Source: JBBDIM01 sp040880405 (GTDB lineage: Bacteria > Planctomycetota > Planctomycetia > Pirellulales > Pirellulaceae). From it: a stretch of DNA of 64,000 nt. Shown here one piece after another: positions 50,040 through 59,114 of the stretch. The translations under genes were made by a program, and so were the position numbers. Each line of letters starts with the position of its first letter. Position 1 is the first letter of the stretch. Below the pieces are notes generated by a model that worked only from the letters and a program-made list of their open reading frames with translations, was not told the origin of the DNA and made no database searches. The stretch covers positions 1 through 64,000 of the forward strand of contig JBBDIM010000177.1 of NCBI GenBank assembly GCA_040880405.1, given 5' to 3'.

Positions 50040-53000
50040 ATGTTCGGATATGAGATACACCTGGAACGCCCCTGGTTTCTGCTGCTCTTGCTCCTTATCC
50101 CGGTGATATGGCTCACCGCCTGGGGAGGCTTGAGCGCGATGGGCCGATCTCGCTGGGTGTTGGCTGCGTCTGTGCGGAGCCTGCTGGTATTGCTGATGGT
50201 TCTGGCCCTGGCCGAGGTCGACATCGTCCGCCGCAGCGAGCGGACCACGGTGATGTATCTGGTCGATCGGTCGCTCAGCATCCCCCGCGATCAACTCGAA
50301 GAGGTGATCCAGTATGCCCAGTCGACCGCCCGGGCGCAGCGTCGCCAAGCCCGGGAAGATTTGGTGGGGGTCATCTCGTTCGGCTCCGAAGCTGCCCTCG
50401 AAACACCTCCGTACAGTGGTGATCCCGTATTGGCTCGGCGGTTCGAAACCATGATCGACGCCGACAACACCAACCTGGAAGCCGCCTTGAAGCTGGCCCA
50501 GGCCTCGTTTCCGCCGGATAGCGGCAAACGAGTGGTGATCATTTCCGACGGCAACGAAACCATGGGAGACGCTCTGGGCCAAGCTAGGCGACTCGCGGCC
50601 GAAGGGATCGGGATCGATGTCGTCCCAATCCGTCGCACACCCCATGCCGAGATTTCGGTGGAAAAGATCGCCACTCCGGTTGATGCTTGGAAGGGTTCTC
50701 CCTTTGATGTCCGCGTCGTGATGCGGACCGATCCGGCCCCGGGTGGCTCAGATAAACCAGTCCCCGGCCGGTTGACGGTTCGCCGCCTGCTGCAAGGGGA
50801 AGAGCAGATGGTGGCGGAGCAAGAGGTCGAACTTACCCCCGGCAAACAGGTCTTCACATTCCGTGAAGACCTGGGAGCGGAAGGTTTCTTTACCTACGAG
50901 GCGCGGTTCACACCGATCGAGGCGGATGGGGATGGCTTCACGCAGAATAACCAGGCGACCTCGTTCACCCATATCCGAGGCCCTGGCAAGGTGCTGCTGA
51001 TTGTTGATTGGACCCGAGCGGACGAGTTTGATTCGCTGGTGAAAATCTTGCAGCAGAACAAGATTGAGGTCACGGTCCAGCCGAGCAATCAACTTTTTTC
51101 CCGCTTCGCTGATTTGCAGGCCTACGATGCCGTAATCCTGGGCAATGTCCCGAGAGCCGGTGGCGACCAAGGGCAGGAGATCAGCGTCTTCAGCGACCAG
51201 CAGGTCAGCATGTTGGTCGAGAACACGCGACGGATGGGATCTGGCCTGATTATGCTCGGTGGTCCGGAAAGTTTCGGTGCGGGGGGCTGGACTAACACGC
51301 CGATCGAAGAGGCGATGCCGGTCGACTTCAGCATCAAGGACGCCAAAGTGATCCCGACCGGGGCCTTGATGATGGTGATCGACCGTTCCGGCTCGATGAG
51401 TGGCGACAAGCTCGACCTCTGCAAAGCGGCCGCCGCCGAAGCGGTCAAAATCCTTGGCCCACAGGACTATATCGGCGTGATCGCCTTCGATACCCATCCG
51501 ACACGAGTCGTCCCGATTCAAAAAGTGGGCAACGGCCGAGCCGCGACGCGGATGATCTCGCGGATTTCATTAGGTGGCGGTACGGACGTTTACCCGGGCA
51601 TGGAGGATGGCTATCGCTCGCTCCAATCCATTCAGGCCTCGGCCAAACATATGATCGTGCTGACCGATGGCCAAACGCCACCGAACGACTTCCAGGGCCT
51701 GACTCAAGAGATGCGAGCGCAGGGCATCACCGTTAGCGCCGTGGGAGTCGGTGCCGATGCCGACCTCAATTTGATGCAAACGATCGCCTCGGTCGGTGGT
51801 GGCAAGTTTTACCATGTTACCAGTCCGCAAGCGGTCCCGCGGATCTTCATGCGCGAGGCCCGTCGCGTTTCTCGGCCCCTATTGTTTGAAGATCCCCGGG
51901 GCTTCACGCCGCAACTGGTAAGCCAGCATGAAATCCTTTCCGGGATGGAGGGCTCATTTCCCGCGATGACCGGTTACGTGATGACCAGCGCCAAAGATCA
52001 CCCGCTGGTCGAAACGCCACTCATCTCACCGCTACCAGCCAATCAAAAGTCGCCCATTCTGGCCACGTGGCAGTACGGCCTGGGGCGGAGTGTCGCCTTC
52101 ACCACCGATACGGGCCAACGCTGGACCAATGCGTGGACACCCTGGGAAGGCCACGAAAAACTGTTCTCGCAGATGGTTCGCTGGGCGATGCGTCCCAACA
52201 ACGAGGACGCCAAATACATGCTCACCAGCGATGTCGACGGCCAAAAGGTCCGTGTGGTCCTCACCGCCCTGGATGAAGAGGGAGACTTTGTCAATTTCCT
52301 CGCACCTTCGCTAGCCGCCGTCGGCCCGAAGGAAAACAATCTCGACCTCGATTTCAAACAGGAAGCCCCCGGCCGGTATGTCGCGGAGTTCGACGCCCAA
52401 ACCCCGGGGCCGTACTTCATGGCGGTCTCTCCCGGCCCCAACGAAACGCCGCTGCGGATGGGCGTGAATGTCGGCTACTCGGCCGAGTTCCTCAATCGCG
52501 AGGAAAACATGAACGTCCTCACCCAACTCGCCGCACTCACTCCCCGCGACGGCGAGCCAGGCCAACTGGTCGAACTGTCCGGCGGCCGGGCCCTCGATGG
52601 GGACGAGGAAGTGGTCGATCTATTCCGCGAGGGTCTCGCCAGAGCCGCCCACCAACAACCCGCCTGGCACTGGATGCTCCTGGCCGCCGCCTGCCTCTTC
52701 GTGTTCGACATCGCCAACCGCCGGATCGCCTGGGACCACTACTGGCTGCCAATGCTCTGGGCAATGCTGGCCCGCAAGAAAACAGCCGAACCAGCCAACC
52801 CAGCCCTCGACCGCCTCAGAGCCCGCAAAGACGCTGTTCGCCAAGAAATCACCCAACAAAACAGCAGCCGCCGCTTCGAAGAACAAGTCCCCGCAGGCAC
52901 TTCAACCAGCATCGAAGAACTAACCGAAACCACCGGCGAATCACGCAGCCAAAAGTCCGGAAAAGCGATGTCGGCTGAGGACCCGGCGAACCAGGAGACT

Positions 53001-53060
53001 GCTTATCTTGATCGGTTGTTGGCGGCAAAAAGGAAGGCGAAGCAAGAGCCGCGGGAGTGA
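50040..53060 (+). CDS. Large membrane von Willebrand factor A protein
   Basis: I start it at MFGYEIHLERPWFLLLLL (50040), giving 1006 residues. Two N-terminal membrane helices come first. A VWA-like region follows (VDRSLSIPRDQLEEV; VVIISDGNETMG), then a glutamine-amidotransferase-like fold (GLIMLGGPESFGAGGW). A full VWA domain comes next with MIDAS DRSGSMSGDK, GGTDVYPG and LTDGQTPP. A membrane helix near the C-terminus (MLLAAACLFVFDIANRR) precedes a charged tail. Such proteins are common in planctomycetes and resemble BatA-type and CARDB/VWA membrane proteins of unknown function. Confidence 0.82.
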   Translation: MFGYEIHLERPWFLLLLLLIPVIWLTAWGGLSAMGRSRWVLAASVRSLLVLLMVLALAEVDIVRRSERTTVMYLVDRSLSIPRDQLEEVIQYAQSTARAQRRQAREDLVGVISFGSEAALETPPYSGDPVLARRFETMIDADNTNLEAALKLAQASFPPDSGKRVVIISDGNETMGDALGQARRLAAEGIGIDVVPIRRTPHAEISVEKIATPVDAWKGSPFDVRVVMRTDPAPGGSDKPVPGRLTVRRLLQGEEQMVAEQEVELTPGKQVFTFREDLGAEGFFTYEARFTPIEADGDGFTQNNQATSFTHIRGPGKVLLIVDWTRADEFDSLVKILQQNKIEVTVQPSNQLFSRFADLQAYDAVILGNVPRAGGDQGQEISVFSDQQVSMLVENTRRMGSGLIMLGGPESFGAGGWTNTPIEEAMPVDFSIKDAKVIPTGALMMVIDRSGSMSGDKLDLCKAAAAEAVKILGPQDYIGVIAFDTHPTRVVPIQKVGNGRAATRMISRISLGGGTDVYPGMEDGYRSLQSIQASAKHMIVLTDGQTPPNDFQGLTQEMRAQGITVSAVGVGADADLNLMQTIASVGGGKFYHVTSPQAVPRIFMREARRVSRPLLFEDPRGFTPQLVSQHEILSGMEGSFPAMTGYVMTSAKDHPLVETPLISPLPANQKSPILATWQYGLGRSVAFTTDTGQRWTNAWTPWEGHEKLFSQMVRWAMRPNNEDAKYMLTSDVDGQKVRVVLTALDEEGDFVNFLAPSLAAVGPKENNLDLDFKQEAPGRYVAEFDAQTPGPYFMAVSPGPNETPLRMGVNVGYSAEFLNREENMNVLTQLAALTPRDGEPGQLVELSGGRALDGDEEVVDLFREGLARAAHQQPAWHWMLLAAACLFVFDIANRRIAWDHYWLPMLWAMLARKKTAEPANPALDRLRARKDAVRQEITQQNSSRRFEEQVPAGTSTSIEELTETTGESRSQKSGKAMSAEDPANQETAYLDRLLAAKRKAKQEPRE

Positions 53061-53172
53061 GCGCGAGAACCATGGTACCAGTGAGGGGGGCAGCCCGCCC
53101 TAAGGATTGGCTTCTGGCCAGCATGGCAGTCCGGAGTATCGTACACCGTTTCTTGGGAGGCTTTAGACAACC

Positions 53173-54141
53173 ATGAGCCAGCTTCACATCGTACCCCATA
53201 GATCACATGGACGTGACGATCAACTGCGCTCGCGGGGAATGCTTTCGCTGTTGCTACTATCTCTACTGGCAATGTCCACAATGACTTGGCCCAACGCGGC
53301 CATGGGGGACGAGGCGATTCCCCCTCAAGCCTTTGAGGGATGGCAGAGGCTGATTACAGCGGTCGAAAATGTCGAAGGTAGATTTGTGCGGGAACAATCT
53401 GCACCCTTCAACCTTGAACGAGTATCAGCGGGCAAAGACGAGTTGTCCTTTGGCCATTCAGGCAACGGAGTGATCTTGGCAACCAATCACCTTGGCATTG
53501 AAGTGATCTACGCGACAAATGGCGAGTATGCCTTTCGCGTGGAACGTCCTAAGGGAGATGAAAAGTTTAAAGTGCGGCTGTTCTACGACGGCTTCGAAGG
53601 TCGTGTCTATGAAAGATACTTAAGGTATCGATTGGAATCCTTTTTGTGGTCGGGTTTTGCGATAGAAGGGCAGCGATTGCCTGATATTTTTCGAGATGAC
53701 GATGGTTGGGCATGGTCACTGTCGATGAATGAAGAGACGAGGGTGGTTACTTTGAATGTCAAAGCTGCGGAGAGCAATCGTGATGCTAAATTCGCCAGCG
53801 CTATCATTCAATGTTATCCAGATCAGGATTGGGCGATCGAGAGTTTCAAATGCAATATCCCTCGGGATGGCGGCATAATTGAATGGAGGAGGAATGGCCC
53901 TGAGTGGGTACCGCACAGGGGAGCGTGGCAATATATCGAAGGTAAAGTCACGTATGATCAAGTTGACGGCACCTGGGTCCCCAAGACCTTTCGGCGACGC
54001 GATTTTGGCGTGATGATATTTCCGATTGATGATCCAGAATGGGAGAGGCAAGATCTCTATCGGATGAAAACGATCGCGAAGCAGTCAGGAGAGGAAGCTG
54101 CCCTCACGCTGGAATCCTATGGATTGACGAAGCCGAAATAA
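53173..54141 (+). CDS. Exported orphan protein, 322 aa
   Basis: The frame begins MSQLHIVPHRSH; MLSLLLLSLLAMS at 53239 is an alternative start that gives a normal signal peptide. The mature protein is beta-rich, with FYDGFEGRVYERYLRYR and YCxP-free charged stretches. Codons are visibly AT-richer than in neighbouring genes. No family is recognised. It is followed by a frameshifted gene and a repeat cluster, so it may be recently acquired or fast evolving. Confidence 0.6.
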   Translation: MSQLHIVPHRSHGRDDQLRSRGMLSLLLLSLLAMSTMTWPNAAMGDEAIPPQAFEGWQRLITAVENVEGRFVREQSAPFNLERVSAGKDELSFGHSGNGVILATNHLGIEVIYATNGEYAFRVERPKGDEKFKVRLFYDGFEGRVYERYLRYRLESFLWSGFAIEGQRLPDIFRDDDGWAWSLSMNEETRVVTLNVKAAESNRDAKFASAIIQCYPDQDWAIESFKCNIPRDGGIIEWRRNGPEWVPHRGAWQYIEGKVTYDQVDGTWVPKTFRRRDFGVMIFPIDDPEWERQDLYRMKTIAKQSGEEAALTLESYGLTKPK

Positions 54142-54241
54142 GAAAGCAGGAATGGCCGGAAATTGGATAAAACAATTAACTATCAGCAATCACCTTCCAT
54201 TGCCTGGTTGCACTTACGTACTGTTAGTCGCTGTATCTACC

Positions 54242-54647
54242 CTAGCCTTCCATCGGGCCATCTTCCGGGACGATTTCCGAACGACCGCGTCGGTCAATGA
54301 TCAGCATTCGCAGGACGAGGAAGCTCGAAAGAAGCAGCAGCAGGGATGGAGGGACGAGCATGAAGACCGCAGAGAGCTGGACCATGGTGAATTGGCCGAG
54401 TGTCACAATCAAGGCCGGGGCGTAAAACGTCCACAACATTGCAAGGCTGCTGAGCGCGAACCACGAGGCATGCCGGAAGCCGACGAGCAGCAGAAATCCT
54501 GCCATGACCAGGAGCACGGCACCCCAGAATGCGATCGAATGGGTGACACTGATGGGCGCCCCCCCAAATCGACATCATCATGGTAAGGTAGACCTGGATG
54601 CCGCAGAGCAACCCGGTCAGCACCGAAACGCCGCCGACAACCTTCAT
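54242..54647 (-). pseudogene. Membrane-protein gene broken by a frameshift at a C7 run
   Basis: A frame beginning MKVVGGVSVLTGLLCGIQVY (54647) loses its hydrophobic character at 54559-54565 (seven C on the plus strand, seven G on the coding strand). One base less in the run restores a second frame with VLLVMAGFLLLVGFRHASWF and FMLVPPSLLLLLSSFLVLRM. The joined product would be about 134 residues with four membrane helices. Sequencing error, pseudogene and phase variation are all possible. Family unknown. Confidence 0.6.
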
Positions 54648-54704
54648 AGGGCCCCCCGCCGCACAGTTAGTTTTCTCTGTTTCTCCCGATCTTCACGGCG
54701 GGGG

Positions 54705-54787
54705 TGGCACTGTCAAATCGATGCACGACTCCGTGTGCCACTGGCATCTTGCCAGTGCTTTGCTTTGCCATTGTGAACAAACGTCGC
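54705..54787 (+). repeat. Intergenic repeat copy 1
   Basis: An 83-bp unit starting TGGCACTGTCAAA and ending AACAAACGTCGC. It contains the hairpin ACTGGCA-TCT-TGCCAGT. Copy 2 (54929-55012) is similar with one indel and roughly nine in ten bases shared, and copy 3 (55217-55275) is a shorter inverted relative. Confidence 0.75.
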
Positions 54788-54928
54788 CCCGATTGTGCGG
54801 CAGGAATGATGAACGCAGAGACGCGAGGACGCAAAGAATCCGATTTAAGCTCTTCGCGTCCTTGCGTCTTGGCGTCTTGGCGTTGAAAGACTTTGATTTC
54901 AGTCACGGCCAACCTCCACTCGGCGGGA

Positions 54929-55012
54929 TGGCACTGTCAAAACGCTGCACAACTCCGTGTGCCACTGGCATCTTGGTGAGTGCTTTGTTGTGCCATTGTG
55001 AACAAACGTCGC
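54929..55012 (+). repeat. Intergenic repeat copy 2
   Basis: Directly repeated relative of 54705-54787. The hairpin arm is altered here (CTTGGTGAGTGC instead of CTTGCCAGTGC), while both flanks are nearly identical. Confidence 0.75.
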
Positions 55013-55032
55013 ACCGGCCGTGCATTACCTAC

Positions 55033-55167
55033 CTGACTCCCATTATGGCAAGACGTGAATCACCAGCCCACTCAGCCAAAACCACCCGATTCCCGGCAGG
55101 GTTAAAGCCCTGCCGCTCAAATTATCGCGTGGCCTGGTGATTTACCTTTTGCCATAATGGAGTTCAG
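55033..55167. repeat. 135-bp inverted-repeat element (MITE-like)
   Basis: Arms at 55033-55071 and 55129-55167 are inverted and match at about 32 of 39 positions (shared cores ATTATGGCAA and AATCACCAG). The centre has a GGCAGGG-N6-CCCTGCC hairpin. No protein frame lies inside. The shape suits a MITE or a structured RNA or regulatory element. Confidence 0.6.
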
Positions 55168-55216
55168 TTGGTCCGCCCCTCGCGCGAGGTTTCGGCGCTC
55201 GCTGAAGATAGAGAAC

Positions 55217-55275
55217 CAAAGCACTGGCAAGATGCCAGTGGCACACAAGGCAATCGACCGGCTCAACAGTGCCAC
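55217..55275 (-). repeat. Intergenic repeat copy 3 (inverted, short)
   Basis: Read on the minus strand it gives GGTGGCACTGTT...TGTGTGCCACTGGCATCTTGCCAGTGCTTT, spaced as in copy 1, so it is an inverted partial copy of the same family. Confidence 0.65.
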
Positions 55276-55373
55276 CCAGGGCGTGCTTGGGATGCGAAGT
55301 CCTCTCGCAGTTCCCCCACGCTCTACGCGAGCGTGGCTACAGGAAGGTTGCGAGCGTGGCTACCGAAAATTGC

Positions 55374-56588
55374 TCAATACGCCCGCGGGGTCACCCTGCC
55401 CTGTACCCGAGACGGCAAGCCTTGGATCCTTAAAAATCCTTCGGCGTCGGTTTGGTCGTACGAGCCGCCACCTTCCATTGTGGCGATTCCTTCGTCGTAT
55501 AGGCTGTTGGGGCTGGTTCGGCTGTCGACCATGATGTTCCCCTTGTAGAGGTTCAGGCTGATCTCGCCGGTTGCTTTTTCCATCGCGGTGCGGATGAAGG
55601 CCAGAAGGGCGTCCATCTTTGGGGTGTACCAAAAGCCGTAGTAGACGCTTTCCGCGACGACTGGGGCGAGTTGGTCGCGGAGGTGGATCAGGTCTCGGTC
55701 GAGGGTGAGTTGCTCGATGTTCAGCAGGGCGTCGTACAGGATGGTCATCCCGGGCGATTCGTACACGCCACGGCTTTTCATCCCGACGAACCGGTTCTCG
55801 ACCATATCAATCCGGCCCACGCCGTTGCGTCCGCCGATCTCGTTGAGCTTGGTCACCACTTCCAAGGGGCTGCACTTTTGGCCGTTGATGGAAACGGGGA
55901 TGCCCTTCTCGAACGTCAGTTTGACGTTCTCGATCTTATCGGGAGCCTCTTGCGGGCTGACGGTCATCCCGAAATCGACTTTCTCGACTCCGTTGACCAT
56001 CAGGTCTTCCAGGTCGCCCGCTTCGTAGCTGATGTGGAGGCAGTTTTCATCGGAACTGTACGGCTTGGAGGCGGAGGCCTTTACCGGGATGTTTTTGCTT
56101 TCGCAGTACTCGATCATCGCGGTCCGCCCGGGGAACAGCTCGCGGAACTTGGGGATTCGCCAGGGGGCGATGATCTTCACACTGGGGTCCAAGGCCTCGG
56201 CCGCGAGCTGGAAGCGGCATTGGTCGTTCCCTTTGCCGGTCGCGCCATGGGCGTAGGCGTCGGCACCCACTTCCCGCGCGACTTGCAGGCAAATCTTCGA
56301 GATGATCGGCCGGGCAATCGAGGTCCCTAGCAGGTAAATCGACTCGTACTTGGCCTGCCACTGCAGCATGGGAAAGGCGAAGTCGCGGCACATCTCTTCG
56401 CGGCCGTCGACAATCCGCGACGACTTTGCCCCGCAGTCCTTCGCCTTCTGTAGGATCGCCTCTTTGTCCTCACATGGCTGCCCTAAATCGACGTAGACGG
56501 CGTGGACTTCATATCCTTCGTCTTGCAACCAACCCAGGATGACCGAAGTGTCCAACCCGCCGGAATAAGCCAATACGCAGCTAGCCAT
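55374..56588 (-). CDS. argG: Argininosuccinate synthase
   Basis: ArgG joins citrulline and aspartate using ATP in arginine synthesis. The protein has 404 residues, the normal length. The PP-loop ATP motif is AYSGGLDTSV at the N-terminus. HGATGKGNDQCRF and the C-terminal KGNIMVDSRTSPNSLYDE are family motifs. The ATG at 56588 fits. Only short repeats and no terminator separate it from the downstream repeat cluster. Confidence 0.97.
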   Translation of the reverse strand: MASCVLAYSGGLDTSVILGWLQDEGYEVHAVYVDLGQPCEDKEAILQKAKDCGAKSSRIVDGREEMCRDFAFPMLQWQAKYESIYLLGTSIARPIISKICLQVAREVGADAYAHGATGKGNDQCRFQLAAEALDPSVKIIAPWRIPKFRELFPGRTAMIEYCESKNIPVKASASKPYSSDENCLHISYEAGDLEDLMVNGVEKVDFGMTVSPQEAPDKIENVKLTFEKGIPVSINGQKCSPLEVVTKLNEIGGRNGVGRIDMVENRFVGMKSRGVYESPGMTILYDALLNIEQLTLDRDLIHLRDQLAPVVAESVYYGFWYTPKMDALLAFIRTAMEKATGEISLNLYKGNIMVDSRTSPNSLYDEGIATMEGGGSYDQTDAEGFLRIQGLPSRVQGRVTPRAY

Positions 56589-56720
56589 GAAAACGCCACT
56601 TGGGATGCAAAGCGAAGGAACTGTCCACGATCAGGTCTCTCCCTTACCGCGAGAAAAACCGATCGACACAAGCCTTTTATTGTGGGACCCCCACCCCTAA
56701 AACACAAGAGGCGTGAGAGA

Positions 56721-57608
56721 TTACGACCGACCCACAATTGCAGCCAACCCTTCGCGGTAGGAAGGGTACTTGGGAGCAAACCCAAGCTCCCGCACGATCC
56801 GCTCCGCATTCATCCGTCGATCGGCACCCGCTCTTTGGGCGGCGGGAGAGTCGGCCGGTGGTGTCTCGAAGGTTGGCTCCGGGGCCTTCAGCAGCCGCGC
56901 GACTTCGCGGTAATATTCGCGCCGCGCGACCGGCTGTCCATCCGCCACAATGTAGACCGGGGAAACCGCATCCGCCTCCCAAGCCAGCTCCACCGCTTGG
57001 CAGGCGTCTTCGACATGAATCAGGTTGAGCGACCCTTGAGCCGGTGCCGGGATCGGCTTTCCCGCCTGAATGTCGGCCGCTCGGGGGATGCGTCCAGGGC
57101 CATAAATCCCCGCTAGCCGCAAAATAACACCCCGCTTGCCCCAGTGCTTGCCCCAGTGTGGATGCTGGCGCAAGCGGTTTTCCGCCTCCAGAAAAGCTTG
57201 CCCACCTAGCCGCATTGGCTGGCAGGGTGTCTCTTCGTCGACCTCTTCCCCCCCGGCGTCGCCATATACCCCGGTCGTGCTAATCAGGACAAAACGCTTG
57301 CAGCTTTGCGGTAGGTTCTCTAGCGTATGAGAAAGGCCATCGGCGTAAACCGTGTGCCGATCGGACCCCGACGTAGGGTCGAATCCGACGCAGTAAACGG
57401 CGACCTCCACTTCCGGAAGTTGTTTCAGGCTTACGGGTTGGGTGACATCCGCCAAGAGCGGTTCCCACCCCCGACTCGCAAAATCGAGGGCCGTTTCCTC
57501 CGATCGGGTCGTGGCCCATACCTGGGTTCCAGCCTGATGCTGGCGGTCGGCCAATCGTTTGCCCAGATAGCCGCACCCAATTACCAATCCTTGTTTTTTG
57601 CCTGACAT
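56721..57608 (-). CDS. NAD-dependent epimerase/SDR-like protein
   Basis: The protein has 295 residues. The Rossmann motif VIGCGYLGKRLA (GxGYLG) lies at the N-terminus, with VLISTTGVYGD and LRLAGIYGPGR as in extended SDR proteins of the YeeZ-like group. The Lys of YxxxK is not obvious, so catalysis may differ. The window gives no substrate. It is 132 bp from argG on the same strand, with no clear functional link. Confidence 0.75.
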   Translation of the reverse strand: MSGKKQGLVIGCGYLGKRLADRQHQAGTQVWATTRSEETALDFASRGWEPLLADVTQPVSLKQLPEVEVAVYCVGFDPTSGSDRHTVYADGLSHTLENLPQSCKRFVLISTTGVYGDAGGEEVDEETPCQPMRLGGQAFLEAENRLRQHPHWGKHWGKRGVILRLAGIYGPGRIPRAADIQAGKPIPAPAQGSLNLIHVEDACQAVELAWEADAVSPVYIVADGQPVARREYYREVARLLKAPEPTFETPPADSPAAQRAGADRRMNAERIVRELGFAPKYPSYREGLAAIVGRS

Positions 57609-57906
57609 CGCCTAACTTTCCTAAGAAGAATCACCCCAACACGCGCCCCGATTCAGGAAATGTCCCGCGAAATTTGCCTCTATCAAGAGACTACCAAACC
57701 GTTTAGGGGTTCATTAAGATGAATTGTAGCTAAATGGCCGCGTGACGGCGTCGGGAGCAAGCTCATCTCATTCCCGGTGACATCACGTCGGTAAGTTTGG
57801 GCCTCGGCAATGTTGGACCGACCCTTGATCGCTTTTCTATAATTTGCCCGAACCAGCCCGACAACATTCCGTAAGATGGTTGGGACCATCAAACCAAGGC
57901 GAAACC
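57609..57906. other. Divergent promoter region, no gene seen
   Basis: About 298 bp between the epimerase-like gene and the DegP-like gene. It is AT-richer around 57700-57750 and holds no convincing open frame or hairpin. Confidence 0.45.
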
Positions 57907-58980
57907 ATGCAGCAATACCCGATGAACTTGCCCCGGATCGACACGGCGAAACTCCGAACATCGGTCGTCCGCGGCATCACCGCTACCGCGGTACTGCTGG
58001 CATTGGTCACCTCCGCTTGGGCACAAGACAAAGGTGGGGCCAGCGGCACGATTCAGCCGACCGCCCACTTCGCCAAAATCTTGGCGGGCGAGGCACCGCA
58101 CGACGTGCCCGATTTGTTCTCGATGGAACAGCAGATCAAGACCGTCACCAAAGAGGCTCTGGCGGCCACGGTTGGTGTGATGGTCGGGTCGGCCCAAGGT
58201 TCCGGGGTGATTATCAGCGAAGATGGCTGGGTGCTGACCGCGGCCCATGTGATTGGGGCCCCGGACCGGGACGTGACGCTAGTGCTGAACGATGGTCGCC
58301 GCGTGAAAGGAAAAACCCGCGGTTCCGACCGCGTGATGGACTCTGGGCTGATTCAAATCACCACGCCCGGTAAGTATCCGTACCTCAAAACCCGCCGCGC
58401 CAGCGAGATGAAGGATGGCGAGTGGGTTTTGGTAACCGGGCACGCCGGCGGAATCGAACGAGGCCGCCCCCCCGCATTAAGACTAGGCCGCGTGCTGATC
58501 AATCGGGCCGATGTCGTGGAAACCGACGCGGTGCTGGTGGGTGGCGATAGTGGCGGCCCCTTGCTCGATATCTGGGGCAATGTCGTCGGTATCAACAGCC
58601 GGATCGGCAACCGGATCACGGCCAACATGCATGTCCCAACCGACGCCTACTTGGACCAGATGGATTGGCTCAAGGACTCGGTCGCTTGGGGTCGGCTCCC
58701 CGGCACACGCCCTTATGTCGGCGTGAAATGCGATGTCGACGGCAACACGCCGCTGATCGTCGAAGTCACGCCGCAGTCACCGGCCGAAGAGGCGGGGCTC
58801 CGCGAGGGTGACACCATTGTCTCTTTCAGCGGGCGTAAGGTGCGGACTTTTGACGACCTTAAACTGCTTGTGAATCAATTCTCTCCGGGGGATCGCGTCG
58901 GACTGGAAGCACGCCGCGCCGGGGGAGAGCTTGTGAAGGTACAGTTCGTTATCAAGGATCGACGCGAACTCGAAGATTAG
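57907..58980 (+). CDS. DegP-like serine protease with one PDZ domain
   Basis: The protein has 357 residues from MQQYPMNLPRIDTAKL (57907), with an N-terminal signal anchor (ATAVLLALVTSAWA). The S1C protease triad is complete: His114 in TAAHV, Asp145 in RVMDSGL and Ser215 in GGDSGGP. One PDZ domain follows at about 263-350 (PLIVEVTPQSPAEEAGLREGDTI). It should act in periplasmic protein quality control. A related gene with altered active site lies 134 bp downstream on the same strand. Confidence 0.92.
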   Translation: MQQYPMNLPRIDTAKLRTSVVRGITATAVLLALVTSAWAQDKGGASGTIQPTAHFAKILAGEAPHDVPDLFSMEQQIKTVTKEALAATVGVMVGSAQGSGVIISEDGWVLTAAHVIGAPDRDVTLVLNDGRRVKGKTRGSDRVMDSGLIQITTPGKYPYLKTRRASEMKDGEWVLVTGHAGGIERGRPPALRLGRVLINRADVVETDAVLVGGDSGGPLLDIWGNVVGINSRIGNRITANMHVPTDAYLDQMDWLKDSVAWGRLPGTRPYVGVKCDVDGNTPLIVEVTPQSPAEEAGLREGDTIVSFSGRKVRTFDDLKLLVNQFSPGDRVGLEARRAGGELVKVQFVIKDRRELED

Positions 58981-59114
58981 GAACCCTTAACATAACCTCA
59001 CTCATCGGCTGATTGCCTCGGGGAAATCGCTGATGGTTGGAGTTAAGTTAGGCACACTAAATCCCCCAGGGTGTGGTCAAGATAGCTTGCCCCGCCCATT
59101 CAGGAGTGAACGCG

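Larger units (their letters stand above)
54648..55373. other. Repeat-rich intergenic region, no gene supported
   Basis: About 726 bp between the broken membrane gene and argG. It contains direct and inverted copies of one 60-85-bp repeat, an imperfect palindrome of 7-mer AAGACGC-like units (about 54811-54890), a 135-bp inverted-repeat element and a 14-bp tandem word at 55327-55363. Open frames here follow the repeats and are not credible genes. Confidence 0.65.
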
